Part shown: piece by piece, positions 11,321 through 22,940 of the stretch
How positions within the stretch are numbered: the stretch's first letter is position 1
Layout: each line of letters begins with the position of its first letter
DNA from: Adenanthera pavonina
Lineage: Eukaryota; Streptophyta; Magnoliopsida; Fabales; Fabaceae
Assembly (NCBI GenBank): GCA_026686845.1
Contig: JAIVEN010000024.1
Location: 7,551,501-7,615,500 of the forward strand
Length of the DNA: 64,000 bases
Reading direction: 5' to 3'
Translations under genes and position numbers: made by a program
Notes under the pieces: model-generated
Databases searched by the model: none
Told to the model about the DNA's origin: nothing
What the model saw: only the letters and a program-made list of their open reading frames with translations

Positions 11321-14265
11321 TGTAACACCTTAAACTATGACTCATTTCTCATGTATTAGATTATTTTAGATGCCAAATATGCTTGAAGAGAAGTTTGAAT
11401 CAATCTAATTTCAAAAATAGAATTTTCAATTTTCCCAAGTACTATTCACTTGGCAATTTCTATTTTACTTGATGAATTTTGAAAATTCATAATTAAATCT
11501 AGAAAAATATTCTTGAGGTGATTAAAGTCTCTAAAAATATCTTAAAATATTTTATACATTGGAAAAATATTAAAAAGTAACTCCATTGGGCCAATTCATA
11601 CAATAAATTTTGTGGGCTTTCACTGTTCATTTTGGTCATTTTTCTATCTTCCAATTTTTTGACCTCAATTTTGAAAAATTATATTTCATTCTATTCATCA
11701 CCAAATCATGCATACTCTATGTCCTTTGAAAGCTATATATGTATACTTATATAAATGTTTTGTTTATATATTTATTTCACTTACACAGGGCATAACATTA
11801 ACTTAAATTGTAAAGGGTCAGAATATTACTGTTAGTGGGACAGTTTTGGGAAAACTTACGTATCTCTTATTCTATAGCTCCAATCACTTCCAAATTAATG
11901 GAATATGAATTTTAAGATATAAATGTTTTTATACATGTAAGCCACTGAATTTTTGGAGCTCTATACAATTTTATATCATCTTTTGAAATTTCTAGTACTT
12001 AACTTTCAGTTTCCAGTTTTCCCAATATTGCCCTATTCTGAACCCTAAATTTGAAATTCATCATTAATTGTGCACAACTCCAAATGGGGTGAATTAGGTG
12101 TCATTTTAAAGCTTTTGATGTCCTATATCTGGTAGAAAAATCCTAGAAACCTATTCTCACATTAAGTATTGAACAAGGATGAACTAAGTAGACACATATG
12201 GAAAATACCCTGTTTTAATATGTATTGTAATTTGCTTGCCAAAACCCATGCAAATGAACTTATTTTGGCATGAAACTTGATAGAACATTACTTCATATCA
12301 CAAGATCCAGAACTGGAAATTCTCATACATTTTATACAGCATTAACATAATATTCACTATCTTACAATTTCATACAAAAGCAAGACACCAATAACCATTC
12401 ACATTATAACATAATGGCTTGCAACATTATCTACTCATCATTATCTTCTTCATGAAATTAGCTCCTTCCTTAGCCCTTTTTCCATTGTTTTCCCTAGCAT
12501 GTTAGTCATTGAGGGGGGGTGTTGAGATTCAAAAAATCTAAGTAGTAACAACCCATTCATACAATCATGTTATCACACAATTCATGGAAACATCAAGAAA
12601 ACATCAAATTATCACTTGAAACTTTTAATGCGATACATTTCATAAAAATTTCAGTAGAGTTTTATTTTAAAATTTGGACATCTAGAGGTCATAAACCTCA
12701 TCAATCAACTCAGCCATTCATCACAAATAATCACAAAGCATTATTATATACGTATGACATAGCAACAAGTTCATGAAATTCAAGTTTGATAACAATAAGT
12801 ATATATAGGTAAATTACTACCTTAATGTATTGTCTCCCTTTCCAAACTTTGTGCACCTATTCTTTGGCTTGCTTAAGCTTCCTTTAACCTATACATATCA
12901 CCATTCAAGCCTTTTAGCCACTGGTTTCAAGAATTACACAACACCATACACACTAAACCATAACTTTTTCATTTAGCTTTTCTTTGAGTTTTTCTTGAGT
13001 CTAACACTTGTACTTGACTACTTTGGACCCAAGGAATATATTTTTGGGGTCAAAAACATGAAATTATAACTCTAAGAACAACCCCTTTCTGGCTAAAATT
13101 CATAGAAAATAGGGGAAAATTGCTATACTTCATTATACAACAAATCACTTCCATATTCATGCTTTAAATGTGTAGTCTAGCATTTCCCCTAAGTTTGATA
13201 GTTGGAAAACTCATTTTCTTGCTTAATCTTAGTTTGACCAAAACCCTAAGAGTAAGAGGAAGAAAATCTAATCCATAAATCATGCACCAAACCTTACTAA
13301 TAGCAAGCTTGAAGTGGTAGGAAACAACTTACCAACTTGAGCTTTCAACTTCCTCTTGTGTTCCCTCTTCTTCTTTCTCTTTCTCTCTTGTTTCTTGCGT
13401 TTTCTCCTCTGTCTCTGGCTTCTCCTTTCTCATGAAAATGTAGAGGAAAGAGGGTAATTAAATGGTTAATTAGGTGGCTTAATGATGTGGCTCATCATGG
13501 TTAATCACCTAAACCAGCTTTAGTTACTTTTTGGCCAAAAATTGAACAACTTCTTGAAGAAGTTTTTCCAAAAGGTCAAACTGCCCAAACTGCCCCATTT
13601 TCACATAGATAAGAGTGCTTCAAGTGTCCAAGATAGCTCAATTTTTACTAGTCCATATATATCTTGAACCGGGTAATTTTTAACCGTACCAATAAAATTG
13701 CTTTTTATAGTAAATTAGCATTTTTGGGCTACAGGACTATTCTAAATTTATTTTTATATTTTATTAATTATCCTATCCCAAATGGTATTTGTGCATGACC
13801 CAAATCCTGTCCCAATTTCTTTTTAACTATCCGTGGGGCTCACAGTTTACTTTATCGGTTTTAAGTTACTTTTGGACACTCGGCATTGTTTCCTTATTCT
13901 TGAACATTAATCCTCCATGCTATATACCGTTGAACTTATCTCATTGAAGGCTTCGTTCTGACAATAATTTTACATATTTACAAAATTACCTCTGATTTGG
14001 GTTAAATTATAATTTTTGAAACTTTCGGGTCATTAGATGTAATTTTTCCCAAAGGCTTTTTAACTTATTCTCCACTTGATTTTAATGACTTTAGGGACAT
14101 GGATGTCATTTTGATAATTTTTTAGAGGCAAAAATATAATTTTTCATTTTTCCATCCAATCAAAAAAAATGACCCATTTGCCCTTTTTCACGCAAAATGG
14201 TATTTGACCTTTTAAGCAAATTTTCTATACATTTCTAAATATTTTAAATTTCTTGGGATGTTATA
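11321..14265 (-). repeat. Gypsy solo LTR (2945 bp)
   Basis: The unit starts TGTAACACCTTAAAC and ends GGGATGTTATA (expected TTACA, one transition). The flanks are TTTTT on both sides (11316-11320 and 14266-14270), which agrees but is low in complexity. Blocks are shared with the LTRs at 32201, 39694 and 48237, including CATGTATTAG near the 3' end, CCAAATGGGGTGAATTAG and CGGTACGGTTAAAAATTACC (minus strand). The PPT and PBS beside a relative at 43571-43745 place the family in Ty3/Gypsy, probably Tekay/Del-like. No internal region is present. Confidence 0.85.
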
Positions 14266-14270
14266 TTTTT

Positions 14271-17200
14271 CATATAGTATTGATAATCATAAATTTTTAC
14301 CATTTTTATTACCCTTAGTTAAGCATTTTTAGTATTGAATTTTGACTAATTTTGTGTGATTTAGATAATATTTACGTAATTAGCCTTAATTTGGAATAAA
14401 TAATAATTTTGAAATAATTTTTGGAAATTAAGCTTTAGTTTTAATTATTTTTATCTTTCAAATTATTCCAATAATTTAATTCTTCCATTTAATAATTCTC
14501 AATGTGATTATGAGTCATTTGTGGTTTAATTATGATTAAAGAAATGATTAAGAATTGACCCATTCATCGGTACAATCATTAAAGAGCTTTGAAAATTTAT
14601 TTCTTAAGTTTTTATTTCCTTTATTTTTATCATTCTGATTCATAATTATTCTCTATAAACTTTATCCTATGATTAATTTAATTTTCTTTAATCAAAATTT
14701 AATTTGATTTATGTTACAATTTATTTAATTGGAAACATAATATATCTAATGTAACATTTTTTTATATGTCATGGTCCATGGAGATTGAAATTTTGAAGAG
14801 GGTATTTTAGTCATTAGATTGGAGAAATTTTATTAAAATTTTATTTTCCCAACTTTCTCATTTTTTCTTCATCTTTAATTGTCCATTGTATCTATCTTTG
14901 TTTTAATTGGTCCACATTTCACTTCCTTGCTTCATTTTCATTCAACCAAACGCACCTTAGGTCATTTTTTCTTTCTTGCGGTTGGCACCCTTCCCTTAGG
15001 GTCTGTTTGGTATGTTGGAAGGGTTTTCGATGGAAAGGAAATAGGAAAGAGAATGGGAATAAGAATGCGAATGAGCTTTAAAAGTATGTTTGGTATGAAA
15101 GAAAAATTTAATAGAATGCTTATTCAAATTTTGTTCATATGTGGGTATTTCTAACAGGAAGGGAAAGCATATTACAAAAAAAGACTTTCACACCCTTAAA
15201 TAGATTAATAAAAAATAAATTGCTAAAACCAATTTGAAATAACTATCAAACCATCACTGCACATCTTATCTTGCTCTCTCAAATCACTCAACTAGCTTGA
15301 ACGCATGGTGGACCTCATTGTTAAATAGCCTCACACCTCACTAACAAACCACCTCAAACCTCGTCACCATCATTCTTTGGCCAGAATCCTATCATAGGCA
15401 TTGGCTTTTTTGCAACCTCTGTCTACCATTGTCTCAATTTGCAAAATGAATCCTAGTAGGGCTATTCAATATGTGTATGATTTATTAGCTTATAAAATTC
15501 GATAAGATTCATCTTAATTTTGGAAATCTTATTGTATTTTTATCTCTTATTTTTGGTGATATGGCTTTCATGTCTCAATTCACTTTTGCTTACTATTGAT
15601 TGGTTGATGTGTGTAGATGGGTGGGTGATTCTTTTTCTCTTGAATATGGTATCTATATGCCATTTAGTGTGATGTGAACTTGCAGTATTTATTTGTATGT
15701 TTTTCTATTCTTTTGTTGGTAGCTTAATCACTATAATATCGCATGCACCTATTACTCCAATTTTATTTATTTTTTTAATTTCTTCTCTGTTCTTTTGTTG
15801 TTTAGTATTTGTTGATTTGGGATACTATTGAAATGATATACTTTGATGGAATACAAGCTAGGCTTAATTGAGAGGAGGAGTTTGGATGAAATATTCAAGA
15901 GCTTGGAGGACTTGGAATTCATGAACAAGTAGTTGGACAAGGAACCCAAGTATAGAACAAGAAAGATCCTTTGCAAGGAATGGATAGGCCTATAACAAGG
16001 CAAGGACTAAGTAATGAAGCAAGCTCTCAATTGATTGATTCAAGAAGTAATTAAACAAGAGCCCATCTACTTAGCTCAATTTTTAGCCCAAAAAGCTTCA
16101 AGAGGCGTGTTCTTTATGGCTAGCATGCTAGAAACTGATCCAAGCCTAACAAACAAAGCCCAAATAGAAGAACTCACTTAAGGAGCATGTGCCAAGCTTG
16201 TGACCACTTAAGTAATGTTCTTTTATTAAATAAATTAGCAATTTTCAGTCTTTTATTATTTAATTCAGAAATAGGGCTTTGACCATTAGTTTCTTATTTT
16301 GAATTTATTTGTGAGGATTTTATTCAGATTTGTTTTATTTCCTATTTTATTTAGGAGTAGTGGCACCATCTTTTAGGATAGTTTAGAATTAATTATTTCC
16401 TATTCTATCCCAAAAGAAGGTGCCTTTTTCGATTCTAAATATTCCAGAATTAAGTCTAGGGTTTCTTTTGCTTCTTTTCTATAAATAAGGCATTGTGAGT
16501 TTTCTTGTTCTCTTGGTGAGCTTGAGAGACTCCTTGGCATATCAAAGAGAGTGGTCTTCTCTTTGTAGTGTCTTTAGCTAAGGTTTCAAGAAACAAGTTT
16601 TCTAAGGGTCTTACTTCTTGACCAACAACTTCTATTCTTCTTATTCGAGTATTGTTCCTTGTTTATCTTTTCTATTTGTTTAATGTTTTTTTAGTGTTTT
16701 GTCTTTTTGATCCTAGCACGATCCCTACATTTCCCAATTCGATTGAAGGTTTGTGAGACAAGTTCTACATGGGTTTTCTATCATACTTCATTTCATATAT
16801 GATCTCAACTATAAGGACGTTGACAAATGGCTAAATCCGACATTTGTATTGATATTCTAAATTGAAGATAGTGATACAAAAGAGTCTATGTTAGTGGTAG
16901 AGCCACATACAAGTGATCATAGGCAAATATTCCCTCTCACTTTCACACAATTTATAGGTAGATGCCTCAAGGTTTTATACTTTACCTCCACCATCCTAGG
17001 TATTTTGAACCAATTTAATCAAATTTCTTACATGTTTTAGTTCAAGAAATTATATATATATGTACATATATATATTAGTTAAATCTTCCCTCCTTTGCGC
17101 TGAGTCCTATCTTCATTTGGTTTAACATGTCTTGAAGGATACATACATAAAAATTTATAAGAAGATGTCCTAAGCTACTTCTTTTTCTTGGTCAAAGAAC

Positions 17201-17493
17201 GTGATAGCCACTTCTACATAAACTGATAAGTATAAATGCAACAAGTTGACTTTGGAAAGCAATGTAGAATTTTTCAGATTTAAAAGTTAACTTGTGGTTA
17301 TATGTATAGCAATTTGTGTGATATTTTGAAGAAAGTAGATCTTTTCTTGCATAGATTTCCTCTGTGTCTTTACATGGGTGAGGATAAATTTCAGCTTGTT
17401 TTAGAGGTACAATCTGTCATATGTGATATATTGATTCGTATAGTTTGTATATGTGAATCATGTCATGTATTTTGCTATTTGTTATGTAAGACC
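14271..17493. other. AT-rich intergenic DNA, mixed repeat debris
   Basis: No gene is supported. The part 15830-16200 has broken plus-strand frames that may be retroelement debris but match nothing I can name. At about 16476-16490 a TCTATAAATAAGGC box follows AGGGTTTCTTTTGC. It looks like the promoter part of an LTR or TRIM, but no borders were found. A leader of unknown origin (17300-17490) precedes the Myb/SANT-like frame. Confidence 0.4.
14995..15130. mobile_element. MITE-like end fragment
   Basis: TTAGGGTCTGTTTGGTATG is followed by repeated GGGAATAAGAATGCG-type units and a second GTATGTTTGGTATG. This matches the end structure of the element at 2886-3605. Only one end is evident. Confidence 0.4.
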
Positions 17494-17812
17494 ATGGCTA
17501 GAGTGGGAAACTCAAAGTCAAAGATGCACATGTGGACTCATGGGGAGGATGATTTGCTAATTAGGTGCTTGTTAGAGATCCATGATGAAGGAGACTGAGA
17601 TGCAGGAAACAATTTTAGCCTTGGATGGTTAAGCAAATTAGAGAAATTGTTGGATGATAAACTTCCTAGAGGTGGGTTGAAAGTTAGTCCACACATTCAA
17701 TCATGGTTAAAAAGAATTAAACAAATATAAGGACTTGTAAATGATATGGTCTACGGTGAAAATAACCCTGGTTTTGGATGGGATCATGGGAAAAAGTATG
17801 TTGTTGCAAATG
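17494..17812 (+). pseudogene. PIF/Harbinger ORF1 (Myb/SANT-like), 5' part, split by Copia-1
   Basis: The frame begins ACCATGG at 17494 (MARVGNSKSKMHMWTHGEDD) and continues LLIRCLLEIHDEG. After a TGA it carries on as LGWLSKLEKLL, HIQSWLKRIKQI and GFGWDHGKKYVVAN. This pattern (an N-terminal W, an acidic-basic helix, RIK helix and GFGWD) is that of the Myb/SANT-like DNA-binding proteins paired with transposase in plant PIF/Harbinger transposons. At least two stop codons (after IHDEGD and after RIKQI) disable it. At codon N of VVAN the reading is interrupted by Copia-1 and resumes cleanly at 29665 once one copy of the AAATG duplication is removed. Confidence 0.82.
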
Positions 17813-19536
17813 TGTTAGCAAGGCTGACTTCCCAAGAGGGGGGGTGAATTGGGAAGATTGAAATTTTTCTGCACAAAGTAAAGCAAGTGAAAATATTACA
17901 GTATAATGAAAGCAACGTGTAAAACAGAGCAAGCTGAAAAGTAGAGATAAGGAGAAGAGAACTCAGTGATTTATCCTGGTTCGGTCTATCCACTTGACCT
18001 ACATCCAGTCCCCAAGACACCTCTTGAGATTTATCCACTTTCCAGCAAGAATTTCAACGGGCTTCTTGCTAAAGCCACAGTACACGAGTATGCTCTGTTC
18101 TGAGCTCTCTCAAACTCTCTAAGCACTTTCTCTATGTGCTTCCCAATCCCCTTGTGAATACCCCTCACAAGTAAATCTATCTTTCAGATGAAGAGTAGAT
18201 TGTTTACAAATGAATAACTCTCTTGAATAGAGTAGATATGAAAGTTTAAGTACAAATAATGAAGTTGGAAGGGTAAAAGCTTTTGAGATGAAGATTCAGC
18301 AGAAATTCGGTATATACAAGTTTGATTCATTACCCACAACTTCAAATAATGTTATATTTATAGATTAAGATCTCAAATATCCGTTAGAGACTAAATCTAT
18401 CCGTTGGGGAAGTTATCCAACGGTTACTCTGAAAAACTATCCGTTCACCAACCGCATTTAATGTTTCTGACATACTGAAATTCGAATTTCGGTTGGCCAA
18501 CAGACGAATTTCGAGGGAACCGAAGGTTAAAGCCTCCAACGTAAAAATGCGAAGTTCGTCTGTCCATAGAGTGAAATTCGAATTTCGAAACTCATAAAAT
18601 ATTTTCACAATGTGACATACGAATTTTTAAGAAGTAAGATTTTCTGTTAAGTGTGAACAGTGTTTTCAATCTGCTACAGTGCCCTCGAAATTCAAATTTT
18701 GGATGCCCAAAATTCGTCTGTCCATTGAACGTCCAAATAGACACAGTAGTTCACTTTCTTTGAAATTCAAATTTTGACAGAGTGAAATTCGTCTGTCAGA
18801 GACCAGTTTTGAGACTTAAATCATTCTTGATCTCAGATGAACTTTATCAAACATTCAGACGAATTTCCTCTATTTTCTCAAGTTTTGTTTTGTCTGAAAT
18901 TTGAATTTTGAAAGAGTGAAATTCGAATGTCACAAAGTAGTTTTTTTTTGACTCAGATGAAAATTCGAATTTTGCTAAGTAAAAGTTCGTCTGTCAGAGA
19001 GCATTTTTCAAACTTAGTTTCTTCTTAATTTCAGATGAACTTTAGCAAAGCTTCAGACGAATTTCTTTGGTTTTCATAAATGGCATTTTGTCTGAAATTC
19101 GAATTTTGAGACTGTGGAGTTCGTCTGTCACAAAAAGGCTTCTTTCAGACTTGATTGAAGTTCGAATTTTGAATGACCAAAATTCGTCTGACAGAGGGAC
19201 ACCTTTCCAGACTTAATCAGTTTTAGCTCGAAATTCGAATTTCCAAAAGCAAAGTTCGAATTTCCAACTTGACAGTTCAGTTATACTTTCAAACTTCGTC
19301 TGTTTATGAGTATTTTCCAAATAGGTAAAGATTTAAATTTCAAATCAAGGTTTGAAAATGTCTTTTTCTCAAATCAAAATCTGTTACCCAATCTAAACAA
19401 AAACTAAAGATCCTGCAAAAGATCTAATAGCCAATTCACAGAAGACCTTCACTTGAAACAGCTTTAATCTCCTTTGATATCTTCAATCCAAGCTCTTGAG
19501 TGTTGGTTTGGAATCATCAAAACTCTTGATCCAATA
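17813..19536 (-). repeat. Copia-1 3' LTR
   Basis: It is 1724 bp and, in plus coordinates, runs from TGTTAGCAAGGC to GATCCAATA. The terminal TG of the sense strand has become TA (plus base 19535 is T where the 5' LTR has C), a change in the bases integrase needs. U3 (about 18480-19300) is packed with AAATTCGAATTT and CAGACGAA-type motifs. A TATA box and CCGTT boxes lie at 18355-18440. Confidence 0.95.
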
Positions 19537-19550
19537 TTCTCCCCCTTTTT
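19537..19550 (-). other. Polypurine tract of Copia-1
   Basis: On the minus strand AAAAAGGGGGAGAA directly abuts the 3' LTR, the expected site of plus-strand DNA priming. The related Copia fragment has a near-identical tract at 45115-45128. Confidence 0.9.
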
Positions 19551-19819
19551 GATGATGACAAAACAACTCACAAACTGGATTAGTACTTGGGTTTGCTTAC
19601 ACAAGCTCCCCCTCAATATATGCATTATAGTTCATAAGATATCATTTTCAGCAAATTAAGTGAAGAGATTTAAAGCCCAAATCATTGCAACCAAAAATAT
19701 AATTTACTTAAACAAATTATTGCAATACATATTTCAATTAGTTCTCAAAACATCAAACAAACAATAAAACAATTTAAAACTAGATACAACAAGAAGATTC
19801 AGCCTAAGATCTAAAAACA

Positions 19820-21945
19820 TCACTTCTTCTTTGGCTTAGACTTCTTGCTGTAAGTCTTTCCTTTTCCATATGACTCAGTAGATCTTCCAGTGTGCTTAGT
19901 CCCAGTTTTCTTTATCTTCTCCCCCTTTTTGGCATCATCAGAAAGCCCAGCAAAGTCCATTGGAGGAGGTATCTGAGTGAGGGGAACAGCACGAAGAGGG
20001 ACAGGAGCAAAAGGAATTTCTGGCTGAGCTGGTGCAGTTGAAGGCTCTTCATCAGAATCATCAGAGACCTCAAGCAGCTCTTGCATTTCCTGCCTGGAAA
20101 GAGCTAGCCGAGCTCTCTGTTCCTCTGACAGTCCATAATCAGCAAGAGAAGGAGAGACTGGTGCAAGAGGAGGAAACATTTCTTCAAGCCTTCTCCTTTG
20201 AGCTAGTGGAAGGGCATTGTGAGCAATGGCAAAATAATCAATAACAGGAACAATGCTTCTTTCCTCATTGCTCATGGCTGCAACCAGTCTTTCAACTTGC
20301 TCTGATTCTTGTATAGACAGAATTGAACCCTGAGCATCCTCTTGCATAGGCTCAGGAGGGCTGTTTTCTTCCAATCCATAGTCCAAGGGTAGACCAGGAC
20401 TAGGTGATTTCATGGCATTAGGACTATCATTGTCATGGTCAGTGGAAGCAATCTCGAAGGGACTTGGAGGCACAGGGGATGGAGACAGAGAAGGCTCAGG
20501 GATACCAGGTTGAGGTGGAACTGAAGTGGTAGGAATTGCATTTCTAATCTCTTCATAGGCATCAGCCACCACCTTCATATTCACTGCCAACTGATGTATC
20601 TGATCTTGCAGGTGAGCAAATTTGGCATTTTGCTCATCCTTAATGCTGAGAATGAGTGTTGACAGATTGTCAAACATCTCAGTGATCTTAGTTGGCTTGG
20701 TTCGAGAGGAGGGAATGGAAGGAGGGTGAGTGGGCCTGGATGGAGATGGAATAGGCTGAGAAGGCTGAGGTACAGATCTGCCAGGAGCCTCAAAGGTGCC
20801 TTCTTGTTAGAGGGATGCATCAGCAATAAAGAACAAATCTTCAGATTTTCCTGTTCCCTTTCCAACCCCATGTCCTTCATCTCTTTCAATGCCCATCCTT
20901 TGCAATTCCTCTTCTTTGAAGGCCTCAGTGAGCTTCCCTTTCCCCTTTTCAATGTGCTGAATCCTAGCATGCTGCAGGATTCTTGAGATAATTGCTGCAT
21001 AGGGAAGTGTGGAATCTTTCCTCTGATCCCTTGCCTTTATCATACGCTGGAGAATGATATGCCCCATATTATCAGCTTCCCACGTATGATGGCAGTCATC
21101 ACATGAGCCTCTGCCCTTGTTATCAAATTGAAGCTGCCACCCTTGTTGAATATGATCCTGGACACTATATAGTGCAAGATCCTTACTTGTACACTGAGGT
21201 CTGTGGGCTTCAACAGATTTATTGTGGGCCTATTCTCCCTTCTTCTGAACAAGGTGTCCAAGATAGTGCTTTCCTTGTAATATAGGAAGGGCTCACCTTC
21301 TTCATCAGCTGTGCTAGCCTCATCCATGTACCCAGAGGATGTAATGTCAACTTTTAGCCCATCTTGTCCTGGGATTTCCAACACCTCATTGAAGGTTTCA
21401 TCATCAAGCCAAATGGTCCTTGATCTCAAGGTGACCTCCCATTTCCTTTTCTTGCTATTATACTTAAGAGAGGCATACCAAGTCTTTACTACCTCATCAT
21501 CATATTTTTCAGCAATTTCCAACAGATTTTTATACTTTATCAACCATATTGCAGCATCAAAGTTGTTGGATATCAGAAATTGTTCCATATTTACACAGTG
21601 AGGCTTGATTACCTTTTTGTTGGAAAACTTGGTAGTATACTCTTCTTGAATCTCAGGAGTGCTCCACAGTGGCAGTGTAGTCAATTCAAACTCTCCAGAT
21701 TCAGTAGAAGAAGAGGAAGCTACAGCAGCAGTACCAGCCGAAGGAACTGCAGATTTTGAAGAAGAGGGCCCAGCTTTCTGAGATTCTGACTTGGAGGAGG
21801 ATTTTTGACGTTTGGAAGGAGTAGCTTTACCGGGTTCGGCCTTTCTCTTGGATTTCTCTCCTTCCTTTGTAGCATATTGAGATTTGACTGTCCTCTTAGG
21901 CCGAGACCCAGCTTGTCCTGTTCCAGGAATCTTTACTCTTGCCAT
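19820..21945 (-). pseudogene. Envelope-like (post-pol) ORF of Copia-1, frameshifted
   Basis: Starting at ATG 21945, the protein opens with a basic, Ser-rich region (MARVKIPGTGQAGSRPKRTV). It continues with a globular part containing FDAAIWLIKYKNLLEIAEKY and VTLRSRTIWLDDETFNEVL, ending near TRAEAHVMTAIIRGKL. It resembles the plant-transposon domain found in ORFs downstream of pol in SIRE-like elements. A one-base loss near 21068-21072 shifts the frame, which continues MGHIILQRMIKARDQRK. A TAA at 20807-20809 interrupts it once, then a Pro/Ser-rich acidic region leads to a Lys-rich C-terminus (KKSKPKKK, stop at 19820). Full length would be about 708 residues. I see no clear signal peptide or membrane helix, so a true envelope function is unproven. 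Confidence 0.8.
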
Positions 21946-22119
21946 CTCTTGGTTGAATGATGCAGAATGTGGCTGAGAATAGATTTAAGGGATGCGAAAG
22001 GAAGTTTAATCGGTGAGAAAAGATGATTTTTGGGCTGGAGTTAAGAGGATTGAAGAGAGAATCAGAACAGACTTGGAGGAGTTACAAATAGGGTTGCGTC
22101 TGTTCTGCGGGAAACCGTC

Positions 22120-22640
22120 GGTTTTAACGTATGTAACCGTCTGACAGACGAATTTTGAGGGGTCAAAATTCAAACTTCGGGCAGTTACAAGTTAAACCGT
22201 TCAGCTTGTCTTACTGACGAATGAATTTTCGTCTGAAAGTTTGTCTGACAGTGACTTGAAACAATCAATACATACAAAATCAGACGAATTTTGCTCCGAC
22301 AAAATTTGAATGTTGAAAAGAAAAACAGCTTCAATAGACAAAACTTCAACCAATAGACGAATTAAGCATACAGAGCATCATCTTTCAAGCATTCAATCAT
22401 CAAGAGCATAAGTCAACAGACGAATTTTGAACTGAGACTTCGAATTTTCAACTTTTATAAATATTGTCCAACATTCGTATGTTAAGAAGTAACAATTCGC
22501 ATAACAGTGATGGACAATTATACTCTTGAAATTTCTGTTTTTGAAAATTCGAACTTTTAAGCTTCAACAGACGAATTTTGAGGTATTACCGAGAACTGTT
22601 CAAGGCATAACAGGCCAACGTTTGTCTGTTGATTAACCAA
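22120..22640. repeat. LTR-type TTCGAA/CAGACGAA motifs in the pol-env spacer of Copia-1
   Basis: The non-coding interval between the env-like start (21945) and the pol stop (22941) carries the same motifs that fill U3 of the LTR: CAGACGAATTTTGAG, AAAATTCGAAC and CCAAAATTCGAATG, with at least ten occurrences on either strand. The corresponding spacer of Copia-2 is 62,870-63,305. Finding them outside the LTR argues that they spread or are selected as short motifs. Confidence 0.75.
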
Positions 22641-22940
22641 AATTCGAATGTTGAAAATGTTGACCAGTTCGAAAACACAGATTATCAACGAAACTCATCT
22701 AGCAATCAAACATCATACAAATTTCAGCTTTAAAAACTTACAGAATGGATCCAGACCTAGAATAATTATCATTCACTTTACTTTCTGGTTGTTCCAATCT
22801 GGAGTGCTCCAATCTTTCAAACTTTTAGCCATTGATTTTCACAAGGAGCACCTGCAACTATATTGAAACATACTCCGATGCTCAAGTTAGAATAAATTCT
22901 AATATTAAAAATTCCGAAGACATAATTGCACAGAAATGAC

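Noticed and set aside
14879..15154. 91-residue frame beginning MSIVSIFVLIG (start codon read as Met)
   Set aside because: It overlaps a MITE-like end and reads low-complexity hydrophobic codons from AT-rich DNA; it has no family resemblance.
16476..16490. Host gene promoter with TATA box
   Set aside because: No coding sequence follows; the surroundings look like retroelement debris.
17784..18038. Conserved minus-strand frames over the LTR/gag junction beginning MDKSQEVSWG
   Set aside because: They run through the R/U5 end and PBS of the Copia LTR; conservation reflects LTR identity, not coding.
18384..18608. 74-residue frame repeated in every Copia LTR
   Set aside because: It lies in U3 and is produced by the TTCGAA-type repeats; the copies appear together only because the LTRs are copies of one another.
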